Source of the DNA: Cytidiella melzeri
Taxonomy: Eukaryota; Basidiomycota; Agaricomycetes; Polyporales; Irpicaceae
NCBI GenBank assembly: GCA_022592445.1
Contig: JABYQR010000195.1
Location: 1 to 64,000, forward strand
Length of the DNA stretch: 64,000 nt
Direction: 5' to 3'
Shown: one piece after another, positions 1 through 9,277 of the stretch
Position numbering within the stretch: the stretch's first letter is position 1
Layout: every line of letters begins with the position of its first letter
Translations under genes and position numbers: made by a program
Notes under the pieces: generated by a model
The model's input: the letters and a program-made list of their open reading frames with translations, nothing else
Database searches by the model: none
What the model was told of the DNA's origin: nothing

Positions 1-46
1 CCAGCTCCAGCTCCGTGCATAGGTGCCAGCTCTGAGCACTCAAAGG

Positions 47-746
47 TGTAACAATTAAGGTTACTACTCACTAGGTAAGTTGGTAAACTTGATGAAATGG
101 TGTGAGATAAAATGTAAGAGGTGTGGTGAGCGAAGTACTGGAGAGTACTGAGTAGTCCTTGATCAACAGAGTGAATAAGACTGAGGGATATGCCCTCAGG
201 AGTGCCTCTATATATACATGAAGGGGAGGACCCCAGGTACTACCCTAAGACCCCTAATACCTACATGAGTAAGCGAAGTAATCTACCTTACTAAGCATGC
301 CCTATGCCCTAGTAGTGCCACTTCAATAATCAACCAATAGCAATTGTCCCCATGACCTGACCCCATGACCCAGTCCCAAGGCTAGACTTGTTCTAGCTTG
401 TTCTAAGACAAGGCTAGACTTTTCCAGAAGGTTCTAACTATGACATCATCTAATGGAATGTTCTATACTCTGACATCATAGTTCCAGCATGTTCCACAAG
501 GTTCCAGAGAGTTCTATCATGTGATACACAGATAAGGAAAGGAGTGCATCAGCGCATCAGAGACAGGAGGCGCATCAGCGCATCAATTGATAGGCACTGA
601 GAATAAGCACCGGAATAAGCGCCAGATAAGCACCTAAATAGACGCTGGATAAGCACTGGATAAGCACTTGACAAGCACTTAAATATTCCCAATAATACCG
701 TTGCCTGGTAAGGCAAGTCTTGTAGAAACATTGAAAATCTGTGACA
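47..746 (-). mobile_element. LTR of family A in the left inverted arm
   Basis: The sequence starts TGTAACA and ends CTGTGACA, so on the minus strand it runs TG...CA like the family A LTR at 31,086-31,774. Its orientation follows from the TATATATAG box read on the minus strand near 210-220. Positions about 590-680 hold short tandem units of the type GTGCTTATCC, read on the minus strand. The right flank CAGGC (747-751) matches the TSD of the right-arm copy, but the left flank (AAAGG) does not. Up to about position 206 the LTR tail also differs strongly from the right arm, whereas beyond that point the arms are nearly identical. The outer end was therefore probably exchanged with another LTR copy. 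Confidence 0.75.
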
Positions 747-1318
747 CAGGCTCAAACCGCCATCAAGCATGAGAAGAACCAGCATTGTATGAGAAAAGTC
801 TCCAATCTCCTGTCTCAACTCAGCCTCCTTGACATGATTGAGTTAAAAGAGGAAAGGAAGCTAAAAAGCTTTCTATTCTCCAGTGTATCGAGGAGCGCAA
901 CCAATGCACTTACATTCCCACTCCACTCCTTGCCAATCTGCACTTCCGTAAAACAAAGCTTATGCTTTGTCAACAGGAGTTTGAACCAATGGTCACAGCA
1001 GCCTGTCAAAGGCTTGAGCCTGTGCTCAAGAAGCTGGACACATCCTTCTCAAGTGGTGGGCAATCTTCTAATCATCAGCTCAACGCTTGTTGTGAAAATG
1101 TTCACCTACTGATCAGTTGATTCCACATGATAGAACAGTGGTTCAAGGAGAATCACACGGACTAGATGTTGAATAGGGAATGGAGGATGTTAAAGAAGGA
1201 CTTGAAGAGTTTAGGCAGGATTAGTTTTGTGGGCATAAATCGGAGATGGGGGTACATCTTAGAGTTACCAGAAGGGCTGTTTGACATGAATGCCTTTGTA
1301 TATGCAGAAATGGAATAA
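747..1318 (+). pseudogene. Degenerate ORF upstream of gag, element A1
   Basis: This stretch lies between the inserted LTR and gag. In the right arm the same ORF continues on the other side of the LTR (31,780-31,980), where it starts with a real ATG and reads MPLSRY. Here only the interior and C-terminal parts remain, broken by several stops and frame changes, and a plausible end lies at the TAA near 1,316. Its position matches the accessory ORF that precedes gag in elements B, C and F, but the sequence similarity is too weak by eye to call them homologues. Function unknown. Confidence 0.4.
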
Positions 1319-1489
1319 AATTTATGGGCTGACAAGCCTTATTTTACTCGGTGACAACTTTCTGAAAAGGATTTAATGTGTAAAGACAACTCTGACATGA
1401 GTTCAATGTGTGAAAAGTGGTGTTTTCTCTTCATCCTAAACTGGAAATAGTATTTCGCTTATTCTTTGTCAATTAAGAAATTAGAAGCA

Positions 1490-2908
1490 ATGGCCCCTCA
1501 ATCAAATGCCAGATTCAGCACCACCCCTGCTGCTGCTGCCAACCTTACCCACTTTGTGCCATTTGGCAAGATCACGCTGATTGTTTACAACCCTTCAGTT
1601 GAGAACTTCAAGCAGCATATCTTCCACAATCTCAACACGGCCCAAAGGGCCTTTACTTGCACAATTGAAGGAGGAGCAACAACTGCTATCGTCCACAGCA
1701 TGATGAATCAGATGGTCCTTATCTTGAACAACCAATTGTCATTGTTGCAGGACGACCTCCAGCAATATATTGATAAGGTCACTCAAGACCCGCAGTCTGC
1801 TGCAGACACACAAGTCCAGCAGATGGACAACAACCTGCACATGGTCAAGACAACGATCACCAATGTGGTGAATCAGATCAACCAGCTTTCCTTGTCTCAA
1901 GAACAAGGAGGATCCTTGCGCCAGCCTGAGATTGGCAAACCCCCAGAATTAAAAGGCACCGAAAGCAAGGTCAAGTTCAACGAGTGGTTGAACCAGATCT
2001 CTCTGTGGCTTGTCCACAAGAACATTGCTACTGACAGGCAGCGTATTGCCGTCGCAATGAACCAGGTTTCAGACGCAGCAGCTCAATACATGGAGCTGTG
2101 GATCAAGTTTGAAATGAGCTCAAGGTACAATATGGTCAATGGGGCAACAAGGAGGGCGTTTGAAAGGAGCTTAACCCCTTGTTCAATAACACGGATCTTG
2201 CACACAAAAACTTCAAGTAAGTACACAGAACACTTCTGTATGCTTGGCAGGCTCTCAGGATATGAAGACAACTTGCGTATTCATAAGCTCAAACACGTCA
2301 TTGAAAAGGACATGCGACTGGTCATGACTGGAAAAGATGAAAATCAAATTCCAACCACTTGGCCCCACTTCCTCAACCTCTTGTTAGATATTCACAAGAA
2401 GGTCTATCCTGAGAAAGCACACGGTCAGATCTTTGCAAAGGAGAAGGACATGTCCACACCTATGGAGGTGGACACTGCAGACAAGAAGAAGAAGAAGAGT
2501 GAGAAGCAGAACAAGGGCAAGGGCAAAGAGGTAATTTCAACTGGAAAGTCGGAGAGATTCTGCCACATACATAAGTTCAAAGGACATAATATGGATGAGT
2601 GCAACCTCAACAGCCTGAAAAAGAAGCCCAATGGGAAGAAGAAGGATGGAAAGAAGGATGAAAGGTCTTTGGCGCTGAAGACAATTTGTGCAGCAGATGC
2701 CGAGAACTCTGGGGCGGACAGCAAAGCCAAAACCTCTAAGGCTTTGTTGTCTAAGACAAAAAATGTAAATACTGCGCACCTAGAATTGGCAGCTCATATT
2801 GAGGAGGTTCCAACTGAAGATGATGAACCTTCAACTCAACTGTCTCCTGACAAGGGTAAAGGGAAAAAGCCAACCAAGGGCAAGAATTTTTTCCGAAGCA
2901 TCATGTGA
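1490..2908 (+). CDS. Gag polyprotein of Ty3/gypsy element A1
   Basis: Intact 472-residue frame; I chose the ATG at 1,490 (MAPQSN) rather than upstream near-cognate codons. The central part (roughly residues 145-210, GKPPELKG... then FNEWLNQISLWL) looks like the retrotransposon Gag/capsid fold. The C-terminal third is lysine rich and holds a zinc-knuckle variant CHIHKFKGHNMDEC, spacing C-x2-H-x4-H-x4-C, with His in place of the usual second Cys. Gag would form the cytoplasmic particle that packages element RNA. The same protein is encoded in the right arm at 28,924-30,342 with no change I could see. The downstream pol is dead, so this Gag could only serve other elements, if it is expressed. 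Confidence 0.8.
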   Translation: MAPQSNARFSTTPAAAANLTHFVPFGKITLIVYNPSVENFKQHIFHNLNTAQRAFTCTIEGGATTAIVHSMMNQMVLILNNQLSLLQDDLQQYIDKVTQDPQSAADTQVQQMDNNLHMVKTTITNVVNQINQLSLSQEQGGSLRQPEIGKPPELKGTESKVKFNEWLNQISLWLVHKNIATDRQRIAVAMNQVSDAAAQYMELWIKFEMSSRYNMVNGATRRAFERSLTPCSITRILHTKTSSKYTEHFCMLGRLSGYEDNLRIHKLKHVIEKDMRLVMTGKDENQIPTTWPHFLNLLLDIHKKVYPEKAHGQIFAKEKDMSTPMEVDTADKKKKKSEKQNKGKGKEVISTGKSERFCHIHKFKGHNMDECNLNSLKKKPNGKKKDGKKDERSLALKTICAADAENSGADSKAKTSKALLSKTKNVNTAHLELAAHIEEVPTEDDEPSTQLSPDKGKGKKPTKGKNFFRSIM

Positions 2909-2996
2909 CTCCCTGCAAACATGAGTGCTTAGGCCCCAATACCCTTGATCTGTGTAATGTAGATATTTTAAAAAATGTAGCGCATTCAAAGATTCA

Positions 2997-4830
2997 TTGT
3001 TTCTACCGGTTACAATATGGATATACAGAAAGAAAGTGCAGGTCAAAGCTCTGGTAGATTCAGGAGCCACAACCACGTTCATCAGTAAGTCAGTGGTTGA
3101 AAGTAACAATCTGGTAACAAGTCAACTGGCATCACCGTTTAACGTCATCAATGGTACTCCCAATAAAGATGGTCAAATCACTCACTCAGTATGTGCATAC
3201 CTAGCAATATGTTTGCACAGAGCAAGACAACACATGCTCGTTACTGATCTCGGTAGTAAACAAATGATTATTGGGATGACCTTCTTACGCCGCCACAATC
3301 CAGAATTAGAATGGGCAAATGGCGAGTGGAAATTTACCAGATGTCCTGAACTCTGTGCCCCAAGAGCTTGTAGAAACATCACTGTAACTCAAGAGATCAA
3401 TCAGCTTGAGTTACCTAAGGGACATTTAGTGTCAGACAACCTGGACGAGATAGGAAGTGTTGACCTGGACAACCCTCACATTCACTGGATTGACTTAGAC
3501 AATCCAGAAGACCAAGAAATAGCAGAAACAATTGCTGAACTTTCTGAAAAGGAAGATGAGGGCTTTGAATACAGCTTTGACAAACAAGAATCAGTCAATT
3601 GGAAGCGATTGGTACCAAAGTATCTATGGGAATTTGGTGATGTCTTTTCAAAGAAAAATTCAGAATGCATGCCATTACGCAGATGTATCTTGGTTTCAGC
3701 AATGCACCTGCAACATTCCAAGCCATGATGAATTAAATTCTGAGTAACTTGATCTTAGAAGGACATGTCATGGTATATCTCGACAATATCCTCATCTTCA
3801 CAGAAGACAAGAAGGAAAACCGTTGCATCACACAGGAAGTGCTCAAGCGTCTACGCAAGAACAATCTTTTGCTAAACCAGAAAAATGCTTTTTTGGAAAA
3901 GATTGCATTGAGTACATAGGCATGATAATTTCCCACAGACAAATTGAGATGGATCCAGCCACACTCACCCAAGTTACTGAGTGGCTGCGACCTGAAAAGG
4001 TTAAACAAGTCCAAGCCTTCTTAGGCTTTGCTAACTTCTATCAGCGTTTCATTAAGGACTTTGCTAAACATGCAAAACCGCTCACTATTTTGACAAAGAA
4101 GGACCAATCTGACATGGATAGTCCAACAGAGACCGGATTTTTCCAACAATGTTACAAGTTTACAGCCTTGGGCGCCTATCTAGAGCGCTTATCTTCCGGC
4201 TAGGAGTGTTACCGGACCTAACCCTAACCCGGGTCACGTGACATCCTGCCTTATTTATCAATAGTCCAGACCCAAACCCTAGACTCAATCTGGAGCGGTT
4301 CCAGATCAACCTAGGCTATTGTTCTATTGTTCCTCTTCCATTGATGGGGATTCCCCAGGGATTCCCCCAGGTCCTATTGTTCTATTGTTCTTATCCTATT
4401 ATTGTTCTACGTACCCTGGTCCTTGACAGTTACTCAGGTCCTTGACAGTTACCCTGGTTCTTTATTGTTCTATTGTTACTCCAGTCCCACAGTTACTCCA
4501 GTCCCTAGTGTGGGAACTGGTGCACAGACCACCCAGACCCAGTATATATAGTACCCCTTACCCTCCCTGGTTCTGCATCTTGACCTCTTCGTCATTTGCA
4601 CTGCCAGGTGAGTTACTCCATGTAACCTAGTATAAGCATAATATTAACTTCGTCATTTGCACTGCCAGTATCCGGCCCCAGTGCCTGCTTGCCTGCTCAT
4701 CATCGACTTTGACCTCGTTGTCGTCGTTGGAGATCCACCCCCTTCCTCTCTATTTCACTCCCTTTTTAGGGTTATCAGCATAGCAGCAGTCGCTCCGCGA
4801 CACAATCCTGGATCTGCAAAGATGCTCAGG
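2997..4830 (+). pseudogene. Truncated protease/reverse transcriptase of element A1
   Basis: The aspartic protease is recognisable (VKALVDSGATTTFIS near 3,040-3,085; DLGSKQMIIGMTFL near 3,245-3,290). After SKKNSECMPLR (about 3,650-3,680) the sequence jumps, out of frame, to the late RT motif FSNAPATFQAMMN. Most of the RT fingers and palm, roughly 150 residues judged from related elements, are deleted. A TAA follows the MMN, and the catalytic box reads YLDNIL rather than YLDDIL. The RT thumb (YIGMIISHRQIEMDP, FLGFANFYQRFIKDFAKHAKPL) follows until the solo LTR D1 interrupts at 4,110. After the duplicated CAATC (4,803-4,807) only a few codons remain before A1 stops at about 4,830. RNase H and integrase are absent. 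The right arm carries the same deletion and the same YLDN. Confidence 0.8.
4110..4802 (+). mobile_element. Solo LTR D1 (gypsy family D)
   Basis: A 693-bp TG...CA sequence (TGACATGG...CCGCGACA) flanked by the 5-bp direct repeat CAATC (4,105-4,109 and 4,803-4,807), inserted in the dead RT of A1. It contains a TATATATA box near 4,553 and then TGCATCTTGACCTCTT. The 20-bp repeat TTCGTCATTTGCACTGCCAG occurs twice (ending at 4,607 and 4,668) with GTGAGT right after the first copy and TATTAAC before the second, so 4,608-4,668 looks like a small leader intron. No internal D sequence remains, so the element was removed by LTR-LTR recombination. The corresponding site in the right arm (A2) is empty. Confidence 0.88.
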
Positions 4831-4999
4831 GTTTTCACCATTGTCAAGAGGATGCCTAAGCATCTGAGTGACTCTAGCGGCTTCTACTGACCTCCCTGAC
4901 AGAGTTATCACCTCATTGGCTGGTGGTAGGTAGTCTACTCTGCACCCTCCTCAGTTGCGTCATTGGATTGTGGATGATCCTTGGTGTGTTGTTTGTAAC
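4831..4999 (-). other. 3' non-coding tail of element A2 and junction with A1
   Basis: Read on the minus strand this follows the integrase stop codon and should lead to a polypurine tract and the 3' LTR of A2. Instead it runs directly into the truncated end of A1, which lies in opposite orientation, at about 4,830/4,831. The 3' LTR of A2 is missing. No ORF of interest was seen. Confidence 0.55.
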
Positions 5000-5824
5000 T
5001 TATACACAGTAGATTGTAGCTGAGTGCATAGCTCGGGGATGATTGTCGTAGAATTTCTTGATTGCTTCTTGGGTGTGTGTGGTTTTTTCTACAGGTCCCC
5101 ATGTGTCATCATCTGGTCTGTAGTCTTTCCAGTGTATGTAATACTGAAGCTTCTTGGGACAACATGTATGTCTTAACTTGGGAATCTTCTCAACTTTGTA
5201 TTCTTCCTCTCTGTTGATGATGTCTGGCAGAGGCATCTCCAGCTTTTGGCCTTTGAATTCAGGTTTGTTGTATGGTACCAACTTACTTGCATGCAATACA
5301 GAGTGTATCCTTGATGAACGTTCGGGCCATTCCAGTCTAAATGTGACTGGCGAAAGCTTCTCAGCAATCTTGAATGGGCTATAGTACTTGGCTGACAGCT
5401 TATGTCCAGATTCTTGGTAGTCTCTCAGATCTAGCATGACCTGATCGCCTTCGTTGAAGGGAACCTTCTGAATGTGCTTGTCATAGTACCATTTCATGTG
5501 TTCAGCCACAACTTGTAACACCGCTTTAGCATGCTCTTGAGCTTGCAAACGGTTCCACATGATGTCATTCATGTCAGACCTTTTCAGCTCCTTGGTGAGT
5601 GTTGGACCAGCTCTGGAGTGTCTGCCGTATTTGAGGTAGAAAGGCGAATGCTTAGTTCCCTTATGCGCTGCATTGTTATATTCAAACTCAGCCGAGCTGA
5701 GCAATCTAGCCCAGTTGTCCTGTATTTGATCAACATAACAACACAAGTACTGTTTGAGTGTTTGATTAACCCATTCAGTTTGATCATCAGTCTGCAGATG
5801 ATATACGGTGGTCATTGTAGATTC
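5000..5824 (-). pseudogene. Integrase C-terminal half with chromodomain, element A2
   Basis: The frame begins inside the integrase core (TVYHLQTDDQTEWVNQTLKQYL, carrying the conserved core Glu; SSAEFEYNNAAH), continues through the C-terminal GPFKIAEKL-type and RIHSVLHASKL region, and ends in a chromodomain (EEEYKVEKI ... YYIHWKDYRPDDDTWGP ... AIKKFYDNH). The chromodomain places A in the chromovirus clade, where it guides integration to modified chromatin. The N-terminal part of the same integrase lies at 26,529-26,962, because LTRs E and D2 and everything inside D2 were inserted between the halves. The two junctions restore a continuous reading across the TSDs GATTC and ATTCC. The stop is at 5,000. 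The gene as a whole is dead. Confidence 0.85.
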
Positions 5825-6498
5825 TGTTAAGACCGACTATCGTCAAGGGACAAGTTGTCAAGTCAGAACCCCTTGGTGTAGCTCCATCCAAGGTCAGATG
5901 ATGGTCTAGGCCGTGCGGTTGCTGTCAAGCACAGTGGCAGACAGATGATGGTTTGATAGAAGGAATATTGATACGAAGTGGATAGACTGAGGTTCTAGCC
6001 CCATGTCTAGCGGCTATTTGTACATGTTGACCTAACTACTTTTGGACCAGTCCAAAATAGTGGTAGTGAATTGGAGGAAGACCAATACACAGAGAACATC
6101 CACTGCTTTGGAAAGCCAATGAGAGAAAAGACTGTCAAGGTGCAGAAACAAGGGACAATAGAAAGGTGTAACATGAGGCAAGGATCAATAGAGAAGGGGT
6201 TGAACCCGAAACAGGGGATAGACGGGGTTGGACCCAATGGAGTGGTAACGGAGGTATGGAGAGGCCGAGGGTTGAACCAAGGCAATGGTAACCAATCGGA
6301 GTTAGGTCCGAGGTTTGAATGCACACAAGAAGACAACTAATGACATAATAGTCTGTGTTGAACGGAGGCAATGTGGATCAGGGAACGATGGAGGAAGGAC
6401 AAGTTGGATCATCAAGGCAATTGTAAAGAAGATAACTAGTTATCAAGATAATTGAAGAAGTAAAGAAAAATAATAGGGTGTGAAGACCGTTCGTAACA
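5825..6498. mobile_element. Element E, probable solo LTR
   Basis: A 674-bp sequence beginning TGTTAAGACCG and ending CGTTCGTAACA, flanked by GATTC (5,820-5,824 and 6,499-6,503). It splits the integrase of A2 between the codons for IES and STMTT. The TG...CA ends and 5-bp duplication fit an LTR. No internal region is present, no TATA box was obvious, and orientation is unclear. It shares no visible sequence with LTR families A, B, D or F. A short non-autonomous DNA element is possible, since the ends TGTTA/TAACA are also an inverted repeat. Confidence 0.65.
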
Positions 6499-6528
6499 GA
6501 TTCTATCCCTAGCATTTTACACCATTCC

Positions 6529-6880
6529 TGTCATGGAGCATCTGCTGCTAGACTGATAAACCATAAACAAGAGTGGAGTGGATGTGGGGTGGAAGTGGAA
6601 AGAGATCTCCAACAATGACAACAAGGTCAAAGTTGATGATAAGCAGGCAAGCAGGCACAGAGGCCAGATACTAGCAGTGCAAATGACAGAGTTAATAGGG
6701 TATGATACTAAGTTACATGCAGCAACTCACATAGCAGTGCAAATGACAGAGAGGTCAAGATGCAGAGCTAGGGAGAGTAAGGTCTACTATCTATACTTGG
6801 TCTGGATGGTCTGTGCGCAAGTTTCCACACTAGGGGCTGGAGTAACTGTGGGGCTGGAGTAACAATAGAACAAAACAGAC
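6529..6880 (-). mobile_element. Solo LTR D2, 3' part (split by element B)
   Basis: Read on the minus strand this is the R/U5 part of a family D LTR, collinear with D1, ending GCTCCATGACA at 6,529. The flank ATTCC (6,524-6,528) equals 26,529-26,533, beyond the other half of D2. At 6,880 the LTR is interrupted by element B and resumes at 26,205. Several CG dinucleotides of D1 appear here as TG or CA. Confidence 0.85.
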
Positions 6881-7637
6881 TGTTGTGGATGGCCTGACTA
6901 AGCCTCTATTTTTTGCAATTTACCTCTTGTTTTTATCTTTAAAACCTGGGGCTACAGCCCAGTTGCAATTCTCTTTGCACAAACCCCTTGCACGTCTATT
7001 CAGCGCCCGTGTCACGTGGCTTAGACACTCTACATGGTCATGTTACTTGCTACTATGTCACACCGGCATGTGACTCAGCTTAGGTAAGACCACATGGCTA
7101 CAACCACATGGCTCAGCCCATAGCTAGGGTTTGACGTCATAGATACTGTTCACATGGACTCCTTTTGTTCTTTCCGTATTGTTCTCTTTATGGAAGAATG
7201 TTCTCACAGGTGTGGGAATGGAATACAATAGTTTGTCTCCTTTTAGATAGATTCTCTCACAAGTAGAGTTCTTGGCAAAGTCTAGACAATAGCTATTGTT
7301 CTCCTTTAGGTAGTTCTTTTGTTCTTCGATCACATGGCTTCTTGCAAAGCCTGCCCTCCGCATGGTCTGTGCGCAGGTCCCTGAAGTCTATATATACTGC
7401 TGCATGTACACTCCTAGCCCCCATCTTGACCTCTTGGTCTTTACTGGGCTAGGTAAGCAAACACCCCTCTGTACTACATAGCTGGTAGTCAGAATACTAA
7501 CTTGGTCTTTACTGGGCAAGCAACTTGCATAAAGTCTGATAGCTGGTGAGAGCACTGTGCTGCAAGCCTGCCACCACCTTTTTGTCATTGTCCACATTGT
7601 GTCTCTTTTAGTTGCATCAAGCTTCGTCTCCGTGACA
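6881..7637 (+). mobile_element. 5' LTR of chromovirus B
   Basis: A 757-bp TGTTGTGG...CCGTGACA repeat matching the LTR at 25,448-26,204. The left flank CAGAC (6,876-6,880) pairs with CGGAC (26,205-26,209), one mismatch. TATATATA is at 7,389-7,396, followed by ATCTTGACCT at 7,423-7,432, which can pair with the start of the internal region (7,640-7,649). The 20-bp repeat CTTGGTCTTTACTGGGCTAG occurs at 7,433-7,452 and, with one change, at 7,501-7,520. GTAAGC after the first copy and TACTAAC before the second outline a possible 68-nt intron (7,453-7,520). An antisense frame of 79 codons (7,124-7,363) is open here and in the other LTR copies of this family. Confidence 0.92.
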
Positions 7638-7974
7638 TTAGGTCGAGATCGTTGTGTAACCCCTGGGTTTCTATCTCCTCCCCCACTGTTTACAAAAGTT
7701 TATTTCTGTTTGACAAGCATGTCTCCGGTCTCATCATACCGTTGAGCTACCACTTACGTTGACTGTTTGAACCCCCTTGTGTCGTCTAGTGCCTAAAGCT
7801 TCGTCTCCGTGACATTAGGTCGAGATCGTTGTGTAACCCCTGGGTTTCTATCTCCTCCCCCACTGTTTACAAAAGTTTATTTCTGTTTGACAAGCATGTC
7901 TCCGGTCTCATCATACCGTTGAGCTACCACTTACGTTGACTGTTTGAACCCCCTTGTGTCGTCTAGTGCCTAAA
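7621..7974 (+). repeat. Perfect 177-bp tandem duplication at the LTR/leader junction of B
   Basis: Positions 7,621-7,797 and 7,798-7,974 are identical base for base as far as I can compare. The unit spans the last 17 bp of the LTR, the presumed primer-binding segment and the leader up to the first ORF. Element B therefore has two LTR ends and two primer sites in tandem. Element C has only one. Confidence 0.9.
7640..7649 (+). promoter_or_regulatory. Putative self-primer binding site of element B
   Basis: AGGTCGAGAT begins two bases after the LTR. Its reverse complement ATCTCGACCT differs by one base (a G-U pair in RNA) from ATCTTGACCT at 7,423-7,432 in the LTR, and is identical to 57,026-57,035 in the solo LTR of the same family. 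The segment recurs at 7,817-7,826 in the tandem duplication. A self-priming mechanism as in Tf1 is inferred, not shown. Confidence 0.55.
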
Positions 7975-8635
7975 GACACGTGCTCCCGTTTATCCAAGGA
8001 CCTCTCTACAAATGAGCCTCAGCTCATGAGGTGCCTCCCCCCATCTTTCCTCGACGCTCTTGCTGCCAAGCGTAAGAGCGGTCAACCTCATCATTGGTCT
8101 GAGAAAGACCTGGTCACTGCTGCTAAATATTTGTCTGAGAAGCCACCTGTCAAAGGCATTACTCTCACAGTTCCCTCGTACAAGGAAAACCAGCAACTTT
8201 GTGCTTTTGCCCGAGCATACGGAGAATGCGTACGCACTCTAGCAGAGCAACACACTCACAGGCCAACTCTTGCTGAGCGGCTTGCTAAACTTCCTGCACC
8301 CACTCCTGCTCCTGCCGTACCTAAACTGGTGCTCCTCAACTTCAAGAAGCTAGCACCCTGTGACCTTGTAGGCATCTTTAGGCCAAAACTCACAGCTGTC
8401 CACTCACGGCTCCAAGCTCTCACTGAATCGCGCCCTGCTCCACCTCGTCAACAAGGTCAACCGCTTTCTTAACCAACTTGACAACCTTGCACCCGCCAAC
8501 CGCAAGTGGCAACTCCTAGACTGGGGATGCAAAGCAATAGGAAAAGTTTCTTTTAAGCAGCTTCGTAAAAGCTATGACAAAGTTCTTGTGCAGCTAAACG
8601 TAGTCAATAGAGATAGCTACTTTGAGTGGGTCTAG
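7954..8635 (+). pseudogene. Accessory ORF upstream of gag, element B
   Basis: Collinear with the intact frame of element C (16,411-17,151): VPKD start region, SFLDALAAKRKSGQPHHWSEKDLV, PPVKGITLTVPSYKEN, TLAERLAKLPAPTPAPA, a conserved block around VGIFRPKLTAVHSRLQALTE, then VNKVNRFL, LLDWGCKAIGKVSFKQL and the C-terminal SYFEWV with stop at 8,633-8,635. A deletion of about 45 bp relative to C near 8,427 shifts the frame, so the product is broken. There is no in-frame ATG at the front; similarity to C begins directly after a splice-acceptor-like TCTAG. Function unknown; no domain recognised. Confidence 0.7.
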
Positions 8636-8877
8636 AGAGTCCACAGTTTGCCCATCATGTTGTCTAGTCTCCCTTGTGACAATTGTATTCACTTCTTCAA
8701 TCCTATCTCGGTCACCGACGACCACTTCCAAAAAAGTGAAGAATCATTTTACGAGTGTGAGGAACAACAGATCAATTCAATCAGTTAGACCCAACTGAAG
8801 CTATTGAACACGGGTACTACATGGAAACCTACCAACCACCCTCTGTAGAAAAGCTTTGCCTCATCACCAAAGAAGAG

Positions 8878-8948
8878 ATGGATCCTAACCAAGACCAGCA
8901 GAACGCTGCTCCCGCCGCTGCCCCAGCTGCCGCCGCCAACTTGAGCGC
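8878..8948 (+). pseudogene. Gag N-terminus of element B (interrupted by the hAT)
   Basis: ATG at 8,878 starts MDPNQ followed by an Ala/Pro-rich stretch, like the gag start of element C. After ANLSA the hAT element begins at 8,949. The frame resumes after the duplicated octamer at 20,402 as QDILNMFGILTQRMVDL. Confidence 0.85.
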
Positions 8949-9277
8949 TACAGCACGGGGGTGAACTGGTAGGTTAATAACCTTCGGTTATTAACAAGTG
9001 TTAATAACATGTTATTAACTTGAAAGCTGGCAACGACGGGTTAATAACATTCTGAAGCGCCCTCCCGCCGCCAGCCGTGAAATACGCGCGGTGTTCCGCA
9101 AAAATTGTCAAACACCAGATATACCATACGTAGTGTAGGTACAATTTGTTATACAGTAATGAAAATTGTAGATTGGTAATAAAAAAATGAGACAAGTTCT
9201 ATGCTGTTCAGTATAGCCCAGCCTACTGTGTACTGTGCCAAAATCCGTGCCGCAGTTCACCTCCCGTGTTGTCTATC

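Noticed and set aside
549..818. Minus-strand 89-codon frame in the left arm, repeated at 31,014-31,283
   Set aside because: It consists of the short GTGCTTATCC-type repeats of the family A LTR and adjacent ORF antisense; no protein features.
2425..2779. Antisense frames over the lysine-rich end of gag
   Set aside because: Low-complexity complement of a real frame; mirrored in the right arm only because the arms are identical.
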